Source: Roseiarcus sp963820095
GTDB taxonomy: Bacteria > Pseudomonadota > Alphaproteobacteria > Rhizobiales > Beijerinckiaceae
NCBI GenBank assembly: GCA_963820095.1
Contig: CAWFZA010000036.1
Span: 1-64,000, forward strand
DNA length: 64,000 nucleotides
Direction: 5' to 3'
This document shows, one piece after another, positions 44,670-53,882 of this stretch (position 1 is the first letter of the stretch; every line of letters begins with the position of its first letter). The notes beneath the pieces are model-generated. The model searched no databases, had not been told where the DNA came from, and was given only the letters and a program-made list of their open reading frames with translations. Both the position numbers and the translations under genes were made by a program.

Positions 44670-45730
44670 CACACGAGGTTCAGGCGCTTCGCCGCCGCAT
44701 ATGTGTAGAGCGGGTCGCCGTAGTGCTTGAATTCCTCGCCCGCCGAGAACGTCAGGCTGAGGTCGTGTTCGTCGTCGCGCTGGACCGCTTCGCGATAGAT
44801 CTCGGGCCAGCCGGGCAGGGGCATGCGGCGCCACGTCGCGAGTTCATCCGCGCTCGGGAGGGCGGGAAAGCCCATCTTCGGCACGAGGGCGGCGATCGCC
44901 TGCCAGAAGTAACGGAGCGCCGTCGCTCTGTCGGGAGTGCGCGGCGCCATGAGCCTCAGCCAGTGCATTCCGGTGACCGCGTGCAGGGCGCAGAAATCGA
45001 GGGTCCCGGCGTAGAGCGCAAGCGACAGCCGCGCGGCCCGGTCATGCGTCTCGGGCCCGATTGCGAGCCTGTCGACGACGGGCTTGAATTCCGACTTCTC
45101 AGCGACCGCGCGCATGAAGTGCCACAGGAGATCGCGCTCCGGCTCGACGCGCCGGAACGCCTCCGGCCCCCGCATGAAGGCGAGAATCTCGCCGGGATCG
45201 TCGGTCGAGGGCGTGAGGCCCCGCGCCGCGCCGAGCGACAAGTAGGTCGCGGCCCAATAGCCGAGCGCGACTCCGGTCTCCTCGTCGCTGTCGGTCATCG
45301 TCGCATAGGCCATGCGCATGAGCGCGTGCGTGGCGCTCGCGGCTAGGCCAGGAACGAGCTCCGGAAGGTAGAGCAGGGCGGCCGGCGTCGCACCCAGCCG
45401 CGCGACTTCGCCGGCGAAGAAGCCGCGATAGTCCGCTTCGCGCTCGCGTTGGCCCAGGAACTCGCGCCAATTGTCGCGCGTGATCGCCCCGATCGGTTCG
45501 GGAACGGGAACGAGCCGATTCTGCTCATGGTAGAGATGGCAATAGCTTTCCAGGCGTTCGTCGCTTGCGCCCATGCGATTGAGCGCGACCAGGACCATCG
45601 GCAGGTGATTGGCGAGGCAGAACGGGAATTCCGCGCTCCACTGTCTCGACCAAGCGACAGCCCGCTCGAGGCCCTCTTGCGTCGTGGCGTTCCGATGTGA
45701 AGCGATGGCGCGCGCGGACGCGGCGCTCAT
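44669..45730 (-). CDS. Questin oxidase-like protein (DUF4243)
   Basis: A 353-residue protein from the ATG at 45730, preceded by ggagg. It is helical with many His/Tyr/Trp residues (FPFCLANHLPMVLVALNRMG, then SYCHLYHEQNRL), the pattern of the DUF4243/questin oxidase family. Fungal members carry out Baeyer-Villiger-type ring opening of the anthraquinone questin. Bacterial members are uncharacterised. No flavin- or heme-binding motif is evident. The ATGA overlap with the amidohydrolase implies a joint pathway. It is divergent from the sugar importer. Confidence 0.72.
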   Translation of the reverse strand: MSAASARAIASHRNATTQEGLERAVAWSRQWSAEFPFCLANHLPMVLVALNRMGASDERLESYCHLYHEQNRLVPVPEPIGAITRDNWREFLGQREREADYRGFFAGEVARLGATPAALLYLPELVPGLAASATHALMRMAYATMTDSDEETGVALGYWAATYLSLGAARGLTPSTDDPGEILAFMRGPEAFRRVEPERDLLWHFMRAVAEKSEFKPVVDRLAIGPETHDRAARLSLALYAGTLDFCALHAVTGMHWLRLMAPRTPDRATALRYFWQAIAALVPKMGFPALPSADELATWRRMPLPGWPEIYREAVQRDDEHDLSLTFSAGEEFKHYGDPLYTYAAAKRLNLV

Positions 45731-45930
45731 GAATTCCTCCAATGCCGTCTCGCCTTGCTATCGCATCCGCCGCGGCTTGGAAAGCGAGCTTCGGTGAAAG
45801 CACAGGCATCCGCGCGATCAAAAAGCGAGCATGGGTGGGTTCATTTTCGACTGCATCGTTCGCACAATCCGGTTGATCTCGAAAATCAGAGTGCTAGCCT
45901 GCCTTTGTCGTGATGGGGAGAGGGTGGGCC

Positions 45931-47217
45931 ATGAAACCGTTCATCGGTCGGGCAGCGGCGCTTGGCTTCGGCGTTCTGATCTCGTTCGGTCTCAATGGGG
46001 CTCTGGCCGCCGACAAGCCCTACGAGGGCATGACGCTCAACCTCGCCTCGCAGAACGATCAGTTCGCGGCGGTGCTGGCGGCGATCGCGCCCGAGTTCGA
46101 GGCGCAGACCGGCGCCAAGGTCAATGTCGACATTCTCAGTTACCCCGAGTTGCTCACCAAGATCACCGCCGACTATGTCGGCCACACCAAGGGTTATGAT
46201 CTCGCGACCGTCGACATCGTCTGGTCGGGTCAATTCGCGGAGGCCGGCTACACGGTCGATCTCACCGACTGGATCAAGCGCGACGCCGGCGAGATCAAGG
46301 TCGACGACATCTACCCCTCGCTCATGTCCTCGCTCGGCGGCTACAAGGGCAAGCAGGTTGCGTTTCCGTTCGCCGGCTACGCCAACGTGCTGGCCTACCG
46401 CAAGGACCTCTATGAAGCCGCCGGCTTGAAGCCGCCGGAGACGATGGAGGACTTTGTCGCGGACGCTCTGAAGCTGACCGACAAGAGCAAGAAGATCTAC
46501 GGCTTCGTCGCCAACGGCCAGAAGGGTCCGGCGGTGGCGCAGGACTGGATGCAGTACAATCGCCAGTTTGGCGGCTCGATCCTCGACAAGGACGGCAAGC
46601 CGGCGCTGAACTCGCCCGCCAATATCGCGAGCGTCATCGCCTACAAGAAGCTGTTCGACGAAGCCGCGCCTCCCGGCGCCGCCGACTACGATTGGGGCGG
46701 ACGGGAGGAGAGCTTCCGGCAGGGCTCGGTCGCCAACATGCAGACCTGGTCGATCGGCGCCGCCGACTACGACAATCCGAAAGTCTCGAAGATCGCCGGC
46801 AAGGCCGGCATCATGCTGACGCCTTCGGCAAAGGGCCAGCCGCAGGAATACGGCATCGGCGGCTGGGCGCTGGGAATCAACAAGGACATCGATCCCAAGA
46901 AGCAGGAGGCCGCCTGGGCGTTCATCAAATGGGTGACGAGCCCCGCGGTGCACAAGGAGCTCAACCTGCGCGGCGCCGGAAGCTATCTGCGCAAGAGCGA
47001 AATGACCGATCCGGAGCTGCTCGCCAAGTACCCGTTCCTGCCCGTCATCGCGACCTCGTTCGAGCATGGCGACGGCGACTTCCGGCCACGCATCCCGCAA
47101 TATCCGGAACTGCAGGACCTGATCGGCGGGGCCATCAACGCGGTCCTTGTCGGCCAAGCCGATCCCAAGACGGCCATGGACGACATTCAGAGCAAGGCGG
47201 AAGCGTTGTTCAAATGA
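45931..47217 (+). CDS. Sugar ABC transporter substrate-binding protein
   Basis: A 428-residue periplasmic family 1 solute-binding protein from the ATG at 45931. The signal peptide ends near GALAADKPYEGM. TLNLASQNDQFAAVLAAIAPEFEA and the hinge WSGQFAEAGYTVDLTDWI are typical of sugar or polyol binding proteins, as are AWAFIKWVTSP and KTAMDDIQSKAEALF at the end. There is no lipobox. It captures a sugar or sugar alcohol for the two permeases that follow. Confidence 0.9.
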   Translation: MKPFIGRAAALGFGVLISFGLNGALAADKPYEGMTLNLASQNDQFAAVLAAIAPEFEAQTGAKVNVDILSYPELLTKITADYVGHTKGYDLATVDIVWSGQFAEAGYTVDLTDWIKRDAGEIKVDDIYPSLMSSLGGYKGKQVAFPFAGYANVLAYRKDLYEAAGLKPPETMEDFVADALKLTDKSKKIYGFVANGQKGPAVAQDWMQYNRQFGGSILDKDGKPALNSPANIASVIAYKKLFDEAAPPGAADYDWGGREESFRQGSVANMQTWSIGAADYDNPKVSKIAGKAGIMLTPSAKGQPQEYGIGGWALGINKDIDPKKQEAAWAFIKWVTSPAVHKELNLRGAGSYLRKSEMTDPELLAKYPFLPVIATSFEHGDGDFRPRIPQYPELQDLIGGAINAVLVGQADPKTAMDDIQSKAEALFK

Positions 47218-47276
47218 GTTCCGGAACAACGCGCCTGAAGCATTTGCGCCGAGGCGTGGTCAGCGAGTATCCCTTC

Positions 47277-47305
47277 TCCCTCCCCGAGCCCGCCCCGGGG
47301 AGGGA
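47277..47305 (+). other. Intercistronic GC-rich hairpin after the binding-protein gene
   Basis: tccctccccg (47277-47286) and cggggaggga (47296-47305) form a perfect 10-bp stem with a 9-base loop in the 116-base gap between the binding protein and the first permease. No T-run follows. Such hairpins commonly protect the upstream message and let the binding protein be made in excess over the permeases. Confidence 0.6.
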
Positions 47306-47333
47306 AAGCGGGTCCTGAATTGCAACACACCGC

Positions 47334-48290
47334 GTGCGCGACTTGAGCGTTCTGTCGCGTGACGGCGCCGCGACCGACGAGGATGCTGTCTTTTCAGCAG
47401 GCTGGTCCTACATCCGCAGGCGCCGGATGTTTCTGGCCGCGATGGCTGCCCCGGCGATCCTCTATGTCCTGGCGGTTGCGGTCGGGCCGATGGTCCAGGG
47501 GTTTCTGTACTCGTTCGACAATTACAACCTGATCCGTCCCGCTTCGCGCCATTTCGTCGGCCTCGACAATTATCTCAGCCTGTGGCGAGATCCGACCGCG
47601 CGCCGAGCGTTGATCAACACCTTCGTTTTCACCTTCGGGGCGGTCGGGATCGAATTCGTCCTCGGCCTTGGCGTTGCGCTTCTCCTGTGGCGCGACGACT
47701 GGTTCAATCGCGTCGCGCTCGGGCTCCTGCTCGTTCCCGCGACCGTCACGCCGCTGGTCGTCGGGCTCGTGTTCAAGGCGCTGCTCAGTCCGGAATACGG
47801 GATGCTCGGCTATCCGCTGGCGGAGCTGGGTCTGTCCGGACCGCGCGGTCTGCTCGCGGATCCTCAGCGTGCGCTTGCGACCATGGTGGCGATCGACGCC
47901 TGGGAGTGGACGCCGCTCATGGCGCTCATCCTTCTTGCGGGTTTGAAGACGCTTCCAACCGACATTCTCGAAGCCGCGGCGGTCGACGGCGCGAACGGGC
48001 CGCAGAGATTTCGGCTCATCGTGCTGCCACTCTTGCTGCCCGCAGCCTTTCTCGCGCTCATCTTGCGGATGATGGACGCCTTCCGGGTGTTCGACATCAT
48101 CTTCGTCACCACCAGCGGCGGCCCGGCGGATGCGACGAACACGCTCATGATCTACGGCGTCAAGCAGGGGCTCGAATTCTTCAACATCGGCGCGGCGTCC
48201 GCCATCAGCACATTGATCGTCGTCTGCATACTCCTCATGGCTGCGGCCTTCATCGCCGTCCTGAAGCCAGGAAGGAACAGACATGTTTGA
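47334..48290 (+). CDS. Sugar ABC transporter permease (MalF type)
   Basis: A 318-residue inner-membrane permease starting at a GTG. Six or seven transmembrane helices begin with FLAAMAAPAILYVLAVAVGP. The EAA loop that docks the ATPase is ILEAAAVDGANGPQRFRLIV. It overlaps the next permease by 8 bases. Confidence 0.9.
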   Translation: MRDLSVLSRDGAATDEDAVFSAGWSYIRRRRMFLAAMAAPAILYVLAVAVGPMVQGFLYSFDNYNLIRPASRHFVGLDNYLSLWRDPTARRALINTFVFTFGAVGIEFVLGLGVALLLWRDDWFNRVALGLLLVPATVTPLVVGLVFKALLSPEYGMLGYPLAELGLSGPRGLLADPQRALATMVAIDAWEWTPLMALILLAGLKTLPTDILEAAAVDGANGPQRFRLIVLPLLLPAAFLALILRMMDAFRVFDIIFVTTSGGPADATNTLMIYGVKQGLEFFNIGAASAISTLIVVCILLMAAAFIAVLKPGRNRHV

Positions 48291-49105
48291 CCGCGGCGGG
48301 TTGTTTTTGATCCTGCGGCGCCTGACGATCTGCATGGTCCTCGCGATCGCGCTTGCGCCGGTCGTCTGGCTGTTCTCGATCGCCTACAAGCCGACCAGCG
48401 ACATCTTCGCCTCTCCGCCGACATTTCTGTTCACGCCGACCCTCGACAATTTTGAGAGCGTGTTCCGCTACTTCAAGCTGGACGCGCTGCTCGAGTTCGA
48501 GCCTCATCATTGCGATCGGATCGACCACACTCTCGCTCCTCATCGGCACGCCGGCCGGCTATGCGCTCGCGCGCTCTCAAAGTCCGCGCGCGATCTGGCT
48601 CGCCTATTTCTTCCTCATCATCCGGACTGTGCCGCCGATCGCGACTCTGATCCCGTTCTACCTTTTGATGCGCGACGTCGGCCTTTTGGGAACTTGGTGG
48701 GCGGTGATCATTCTCAACACCGCGCTCAACAGCGCTTTTGTGGTCTGGATGATGTTTTCCTTCTTTCGCGCAGCGCCCGTTTCGATCGAGGAGGCGGCGC
48801 TGACGGACGGGTGCACGGATTTCGGCGCCTTTATCCGCGTGGCCTTGCCGACCGTGATTCCAGGCCTGATCGCGAGCGCGATCTTCTGCATCATGTTCTC
48901 CTGGAATGATTTTCTCTATGCCATGTTCCTCACCAAGGCCGACACCAAGACGATCTCCGTCGCCCTTCTCTCCGCCTACGGGACGAAAGACATCTCCTGG
49001 GGGACGCTCGGGGCGCTCGCCCATTTCTCCACGCTGCCGATCGTCGCGATGATGATCCTGCTCAACCGTTATTTCGTTCAGGGCCTTACGCAGGGCGTGC
49101 ATTGA
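48283..49105 (+). pseudogene. Sugar ABC transporter permease (MalG type), frameshifted
   Basis: About 273 residues after repair. It begins with LTICMVLAIALAPVVWLFSIAYKPTSD, the usual MalG-type first helix. The frame changes at about 48499, where an extra base after LDALLEF must go so that SLIIAIGSTTLSLLIGTPAG follows. The second frame holds the rest, including the EAA loop IEEAALTDGCTDFGAFIRVA and the end FVQGLTQGVH. No ATP-binding subunit gene follows: the next gene is convergent, so the importer must use an ATPase encoded elsewhere. Confidence 0.87.
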
Positions 49106-49138
49106 GCGCCGATCGCCCGGAACGGCCTTCCAGCGCAG

Positions 49139-49774
49139 TTAGGCGCCGAACAGCGGCGGGATTTCGGCGAGATGCCTGATCGAGCGGTCGGCGCCCACGA
49201 AGGCCTCGCCCGAAGGCGAATAGCCGACCACGAATAGTCCCGCCGCCCGGGCCGAGCGCGCCCCCGCGCCGCTGTCCTCGACGGCGACGGTCGCGTGCGG
49301 CTCTGCGCCGAGCCGGCGCGCGGCTTCCCGGAAGGGCTCGGGATCGGGCTTGCCCGATGACACGTCGTCGAGGCTGAGCGAGAACGCGATCATCTTGGCG
49401 ATCCCCAGCGCCTTGATGTTGGCGTCGACGATGGTGCGTCCGGAGTTCGACACGCAAGCTTGCGCGACGCCGCGCGCTTGAAGCTCGCGCATCGCCTCGA
49501 TGGCCCCCGGATTGGGCTCGAGCTCTGCGGCATGCTCGACGTAGTAGCCCTCGATCGCCGCGATCCATGTCTCGAACAACGAGCCCGCGGGAAAGCGCGG
49601 CTCGAGCGCCTTCCATATGTCGATCGCATGGACGCCGCGGAACGCCTCCGGGTCAAGATCGCTCAGGTCGACGCCGAGAGCGGCGCTCGCAGCGATCAGC
49701 GCGCGCTGGTGTAAAGGCTCGCTGTCGATGAGCGTGCCGTCGATGTCCCAGGCGACCGCGCGAAAGAGGCTCAT
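49139..49774 (-). CDS. HAD-superfamily phosphatase
   Basis: A 211-residue haloacid dehalogenase-like phosphatase from the ATG at 49774. Motif I is AWDIDGTLIDSEPLH with the nucleophile Asp; motif II is VSNSGRT; motif III/IV is SGKPDPEPF and VAVEDSGAGARSARAAG. It is of the beta-PGM / sugar-phosphatase type. The start overlaps the kinase stop by four bases (ATGA). It probably dephosphorylates or isomerises a sugar phosphate from this pathway. Confidence 0.85.
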   Translation of the reverse strand: MSLFRAVAWDIDGTLIDSEPLHQRALIAASAALGVDLSDLDPEAFRGVHAIDIWKALEPRFPAGSLFETWIAAIEGYYVEHAAELEPNPGAIEAMRELQARGVAQACVSNSGRTIVDANIKALGIAKMIAFSLSLDDVSSGKPDPEPFREAARRLGAEPHATVAVEDSGAGARSARAAGLFVVGYSPSGEAFVGADRSIRHLAEIPPLFGA

Positions 49775-51293
49775 GACGCGCTGGTCTCGGATCGGTCGGC
49801 GAGGCGGCGATAGAGGTCGCGATAGCGGCGATAACCATGGCGATAAACAGACGCAGTCTCGCGTCGGGGCTCGATTCGGTCGGCGGTGCGCACGAAGGCG
49901 GAGATGCCCGACCAGTCGGACGCGAGGCCTGAGCCGATCGCGGCCGTCCAGGCGGCGCCGACGCAGGACCCGGGATGGCCGGCGAGGCGCTGGACCGGAC
50001 GCTCGAGGACGTCGGCCACGATCTGCATCCAGACGCGGCTCGCCGAGCCGCCGTCCGAGACGATGAAGCGCTCGGTCTTGTAACCGATCTCGTTCATGAC
50101 CTCGACGTGATGCGCGAGGGCGAAAGCGTAGGCCTCGAGCAAGGCTCGCCAGAGATGGCCGAGGTCGTGCGAGAGCGTGAGGCCATCGAAGGTGGCGCGC
50201 GCGTTCGCGTCGTGGATCGGCGTCTTTTCGCCGAGAAAATACGGCGTGATGACGAGCCCGTCGCTGCCGGCGGGGCGCGCCTCGGCGAGCCGGTCGAGCC
50301 ATTGATGGATCGAGAGGCCAGCCTCGTCCGCCGCCTGCTTTTCGCCGCCTGCGAACTGACGGACGAACCAGTTGAGCGCCGACCCGCCCGTCGCCATGCA
50401 TCCGTTGGGGACGAAGAGGCCGGGCTTCAAATGATAGTCGAGGAACAAGCGAGGGTCGGGTCGCGCGCGATCGGTCGCTGTAAGAATGTCGACCGAGCCG
50501 CCGAATTTGAGCAGCACGTCGCCGGCGCTGACGATGCCCGCGCCGAGAGCGGACGCAATGTGGTCCGCGGCGCCGCCGATGACCGGCGTTCCGATCTTTA
50601 GCCCGCTCTGCGCCGCGCCCTGATTCGAGACGGCGCCCAGGATTTCATGCGAGGCGACCTTGCGCGGCAGCGCGGCGCGAGGGATATGCGCGAGCGCGAC
50701 GCAGCGCGTCGTCGATGGCGTGCGTGGCGAGGTCGACGAAGCCGGCCTCGAGCGCCCAGTTCTGCTCGATGGCGCGCTCAGCCCGTAAGCCGCCAGTTGA
50801 TATAGTCGTAGGAGCCGAACACGGTGGCGATGCGGGCGAAGATCTCGGGCTCATGCCGCTCGATCCATCGGAGCTTCGTGGCGACAAGCTGCTGATTGAT
50901 CCCGTTGCCGGCCTTGGCGAGAAACGCCTGTTCGTCGATCTCGGCGCGCAGCTCCTCGACCTCAGCGCCGCAGCGCGCGTCGCTCTGCTGTATGCTCGGT
51001 CTCAGCAGGCGTCCGGCGCCATCGAGGAGGACGACCGCCGGCAGCATGCCGGTCACGCCGACAGCGGCGATGTCGGCTGCGGAAACGCCGCTTGTGCGCA
51101 AAAGTTCGCGCACGATTTCGCCGACGTTGCTCCACCATTGCTCGGGATCCTCCTCCGCCCAACCGACATGGTCGGAGCGCAGATTCACGGGGCGCGAGGC
51201 GAGAGCCAGCGTCTCATCCGGCGGACGGATGAGGATTCCGATGGTCGAGGTCGTGCCGATGTCGAGGCCGAGAACGCAGGGCAGAGCCGTCAC
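49771..51293 (-). pseudogene. FGGY-family carbohydrate kinase, two frameshifts
   Basis: About 506 residues after repair; it starts at a GTG that overlaps the BtpA stop. The N-terminal ATPase half has VLGLDIGTTSTIGILI and GVTGMLPAVVLLD. The frame breaks at about 50780 (extra base after NWRLTG, then ERAIEQNWALEAGF) and again at about 50697 (then HIPRAALPRKVASHEIL). The third frame holds VIGGAADHIASALGAG, FIVSDGGSASRVWMQIVADV and the C-terminus. Both breaks are single extra bases. It would phosphorylate a sugar or sugar alcohol such as xylulose; the substrate is not certain. Confidence 0.87.
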
Positions 51294-52091
51294 CTCAGCT
51301 TCGCCACCGCGTCCATGAAGCGCTTGACTCGGCCGCCGTCCACCGGGTTCCAGGTGTTTCCGTCGACCTTGAAATGGGTTCCGATCACCACCCCGTCAGC
51401 GATGGCGAGAATGTCGCGCACGTTGTCGATCGTGACGCCCGTGTTCGCAAGGACCGGCACGTTCTGGACGGCTTCACGAACGGCTTTGAGGTTGCGAGCG
51501 GTCGACCGGATCGCCGGTCAAGGGGCCTGAGACCAGGATCGCGTCGGCGAGCGACGAGAAGACGGCGCTTTTCGCCCGCAAGGCGATCGGCCGCTCGTCG
51601 AGCGAATGGGCGAACTCGGCGTTGATGTTGAAGAGGAGCTTCAGGTCGTCGCGGCCGAGATGACGGCGCAAGCGGACCGCGCCGGCGCAATCGGCCTGCC
51701 AGAGCCCCATGTCGGACGCGAACAGGCCAGTGAAGATCTCGCGCACGAAGCTTGCGCCGGTCGCAGCCGCAATGGCGATGCTGGCGATGGGGTCCCACAG
51801 ATAGTTGACGCCGAATGGGACTTTGAGATGGGGCTTCACTGCCTGAACGACGGCGGTCATGCCGGCGACGCCTTCAGGAGGCGCCTTGAGGACGTATGGG
51901 CGGTCGTTCTCGTTGCCGAACATGACCGCGTCGACGCCGCCCGCCTGCAGAGCATCGATGTCCTTGAGCACGCCTTCGATGAGCTTCAAGACGCCTCCGT
52001 CCGCGTCGTAGAGCGGCGATCCCGGAAGCGCGCCGATATGGGCCATGGCGATCACGACCTTTTTCTTGTCGCCCAGGAATTCGAAGACCAT
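51290..52091 (-). pseudogene. BtpA/SgcQ family protein, frameshifted
   Basis: About 266 residues after repair, from the ATG at 52091. VVIAMAHIGALPGSPLYDAD and GVDAVMFGNENDRPY are the BtpA TIM-barrel signatures. The frame breaks at about 51501: one extra base after DPVDRS, then NLKAVREAVQNVPVLANTGV and VVIGTHFKVDGNTW to the stop at 51290, where the kinase GTG overlaps. BtpA affects photosystem I assembly in cyanobacteria. In other bacteria its relatives (SgcQ) sit in sugar operons with kinases and transporters, as here, and their chemistry is unknown. Confidence 0.85.
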
Positions 52092-52247
52092 GCAGGAGGC
52101 CTCATACGTGGTGGGCGCTCGAAATCGCGCCGAGTGGAGAAGGGGTTCCGCGCAACCTACCGCCGCCGCCGACATTCTCAAACAGAAAGCGTCTTCGCGG
52201 CTCTGGGTTTTATTGATATGGCTGTCCCGCAGAGCGCGGGAGGGAGA

Positions 52248-53036
52248 ATGCCGGCTGGTTCGCTTTATTCAGAGCTCAACGGCAAGCGCGCATTTGTCAC
52301 CGGCGGCGCCAGCGGCATCGGCCGCGCCATTGCACACGCGCTTGCCCGAAACGGGGTGAAGGTTGCGATCGCAGACATCGATAGCGAAATGGCCCGACGA
52401 ACAACGGAGGAGGTTGGCGTGGGCTCGATCGCGGTCGAGATCGACGTGCGGAAGCGCGCGTCGGTCGAGCGCGCGTTTGACCAGACGCTCGAGCTTTTGG
52501 GCGGTTGCGAGATCTGCATAGCCAATGCAGGCGTCTCGACCATGAGCCATGCCCTTGACCTCACCGACGAGGACTGGGACTTCAATTTCGCGGTCAATGC
52601 GCGGGGCATATTCCTCAGCAATCAAATCGCGGCTCGACATTTCGTCGCTCAAGGCGCGGGCTCAATCGTCAATACCGCTTCGCTCGCCGGCAAAGTGGGC
52701 GCGCCGCTGCTCGCGCACTATTCGGCTTCGAAATTTGCGGTGCTTGGCTGGACTCAGGCGCTCGCGCGCGAACTTGCCCCCAACGGGATCCGGGTCAATG
52801 CCGTCTGCCCAGGCTTCGTGAAGACCGGCATGCAGTCGCGTGAGATCGAGTGGGAGTCGCGCCTGCGCAACGTGTCGGCTCAGCAGGTCGTCGACGACTA
52901 CGTGGCGCAGACGCCACTCGGACGGCTCGAGGAGCCGGAGGACGTGGCGGACGTCGTGGTGTTCCTGTGCTCCGATAGCGCCCGGTTCATGACGGGGCAG
53001 GGGGTCAACGTGACCGGCGGGGTCTATATGACGTGA
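52248..53036 (+). CDS. SDR oxidoreductase, sugar-alcohol dehydrogenase-like
   Basis: A 262-residue classical SDR from the ATG at 52248 (ggaggga upstream). It begins LNGKRAFVTGGASGIGRAIA with the cofactor-binding Gly motif; IANAGVS follows, then the catalytic Ser/Tyr/Lys in VNTASLAGKVGAPLLAHYSASKFA. The end has FMTGQGVNVTGGVYMT. It resembles sorbitol/galactitol/L-iditol dehydrogenases, fitting a pathway in which an imported polyol is oxidised and then phosphorylated by the divergent kinase. An upstream ATG at 52218 is possible. Confidence 0.85.
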   Translation: MPAGSLYSELNGKRAFVTGGASGIGRAIAHALARNGVKVAIADIDSEMARRTTEEVGVGSIAVEIDVRKRASVERAFDQTLELLGGCEICIANAGVSTMSHALDLTDEDWDFNFAVNARGIFLSNQIAARHFVAQGAGSIVNTASLAGKVGAPLLAHYSASKFAVLGWTQALARELAPNGIRVNAVCPGFVKTGMQSREIEWESRLRNVSAQQVVDDYVAQTPLGRLEEPEDVADVVVFLCSDSARFMTGQGVNVTGGVYMT

Positions 53037-53339
53037 ACCGGCGCAGCGGACCGGCGCGACAAGGTTGGGCTGGATAACGGCTGCCCCTTCATATCCGTCT
53101 GAAAGTGACTTACGGTCGTGGCTCGGCAAACGGCGCGCTCGCCCGCGTTTGGTCGCGATCCTCATCTCATTGCCCCGATAGCCTGGATCCAGCATCGACC
53201 CTTGTCAAAAGTTAGAAGGTCGCCGCCCGGGCGCTCAAAGCCGCCACTACCCCTGGCCCGTCGCAGCCAAAGCCACTCGCCAATCCTCCCGCGCTTACTC
53301 AAAAACTCGGCGGCCGCACACCCGAAGCTCTCTTCGAGA

Positions 53340-53460
53340 GAGTGGCGGCCGCGACCGAGGAGTTTGCCAGCGGGCTCACGCAGGCGTCGGCGGCCGCCGA
53401 ACAATTGCGCAAGTCGATGGAGCAGATTGCGTCCGGCGGAAAGGCGCCAAGCAATCGTTC
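53340..53460 (+). pseudogene. Chemoreceptor-like fragment
   Basis: One frame gives AAATEEFASGLTQASAAAEQ followed by LRKSMEQIASGG, a stretch like the helical signalling or adaptation region of a methyl-accepting chemotaxis protein. Nothing on either side continues it: the frame before and after is noise, and the following 30 bases change frame again. It looks like a decayed remnant. Confidence 0.45.
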
Positions 53461-53489
53461 GCCCTCTTCGACGCCAAGTTGCGCCGAGT

Positions 53490-53882
53490 GTCGAGGACGA
53501 AGCCGTGGTCCGCCTCCTTATTGTGGAGGCCCTCAACGATCTGGGCTACAAGGCGTTCGAAACAGCAGACAGCGCAGCCGCGCTACGAATTCTGCAATCG
53601 CCGCAGCGTGTGGACCTTCTGGTCAGCGACATCGGCTTGCCAGGCCTGAATGGGCGCCAGCTCGCGGACGCCGCCCGTGTCACGCGGCCAAGCCTCAAGG
53701 TCCTGTTCGTGACGGGATATGCCGAGAACGCCGCCGGAAGCGCCTTCCTGGGGCCCGGGATGGAGATCGTCACGAAGCCCTTCATGATGGAGGCGCTTGC
53801 GAGCAAGATCCGTGAGATGATCGAGGGCGCCCGGGCCGAGAAATCGGGCAGTAGAAGAAGCGATTCTTTCGGCCCGGCCTAA
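53490..53882 (+). pseudogene. N-terminally truncated receiver-domain protein
   Basis: From VEDEAVVRLLIVEALNDLGY, with phospho-acceptor Asp in LLVSDIGLPGLNG, Thr in LFVTGYAEN and Lys in IVTKPFMMEALA, it is a receiver of the type found at the end of hybrid kinases. The first beta strand that should precede Glu-Asp-Glu is missing, and no start codon with a ribosome site exists. A GTG at 53506 would begin inside the fold. It ends in a four-base overlap with the convergent gamma-glutamyltransferase gene. Probably a remnant together with the fragment at 53340. Confidence 0.6.

Noticed and set aside
53118..53489. An N-terminal extension of the receiver protein
   Set aside because: The residues are Pro/Arg-rich noise, while a chemoreceptor-like helix lies in a different frame over the same bases.
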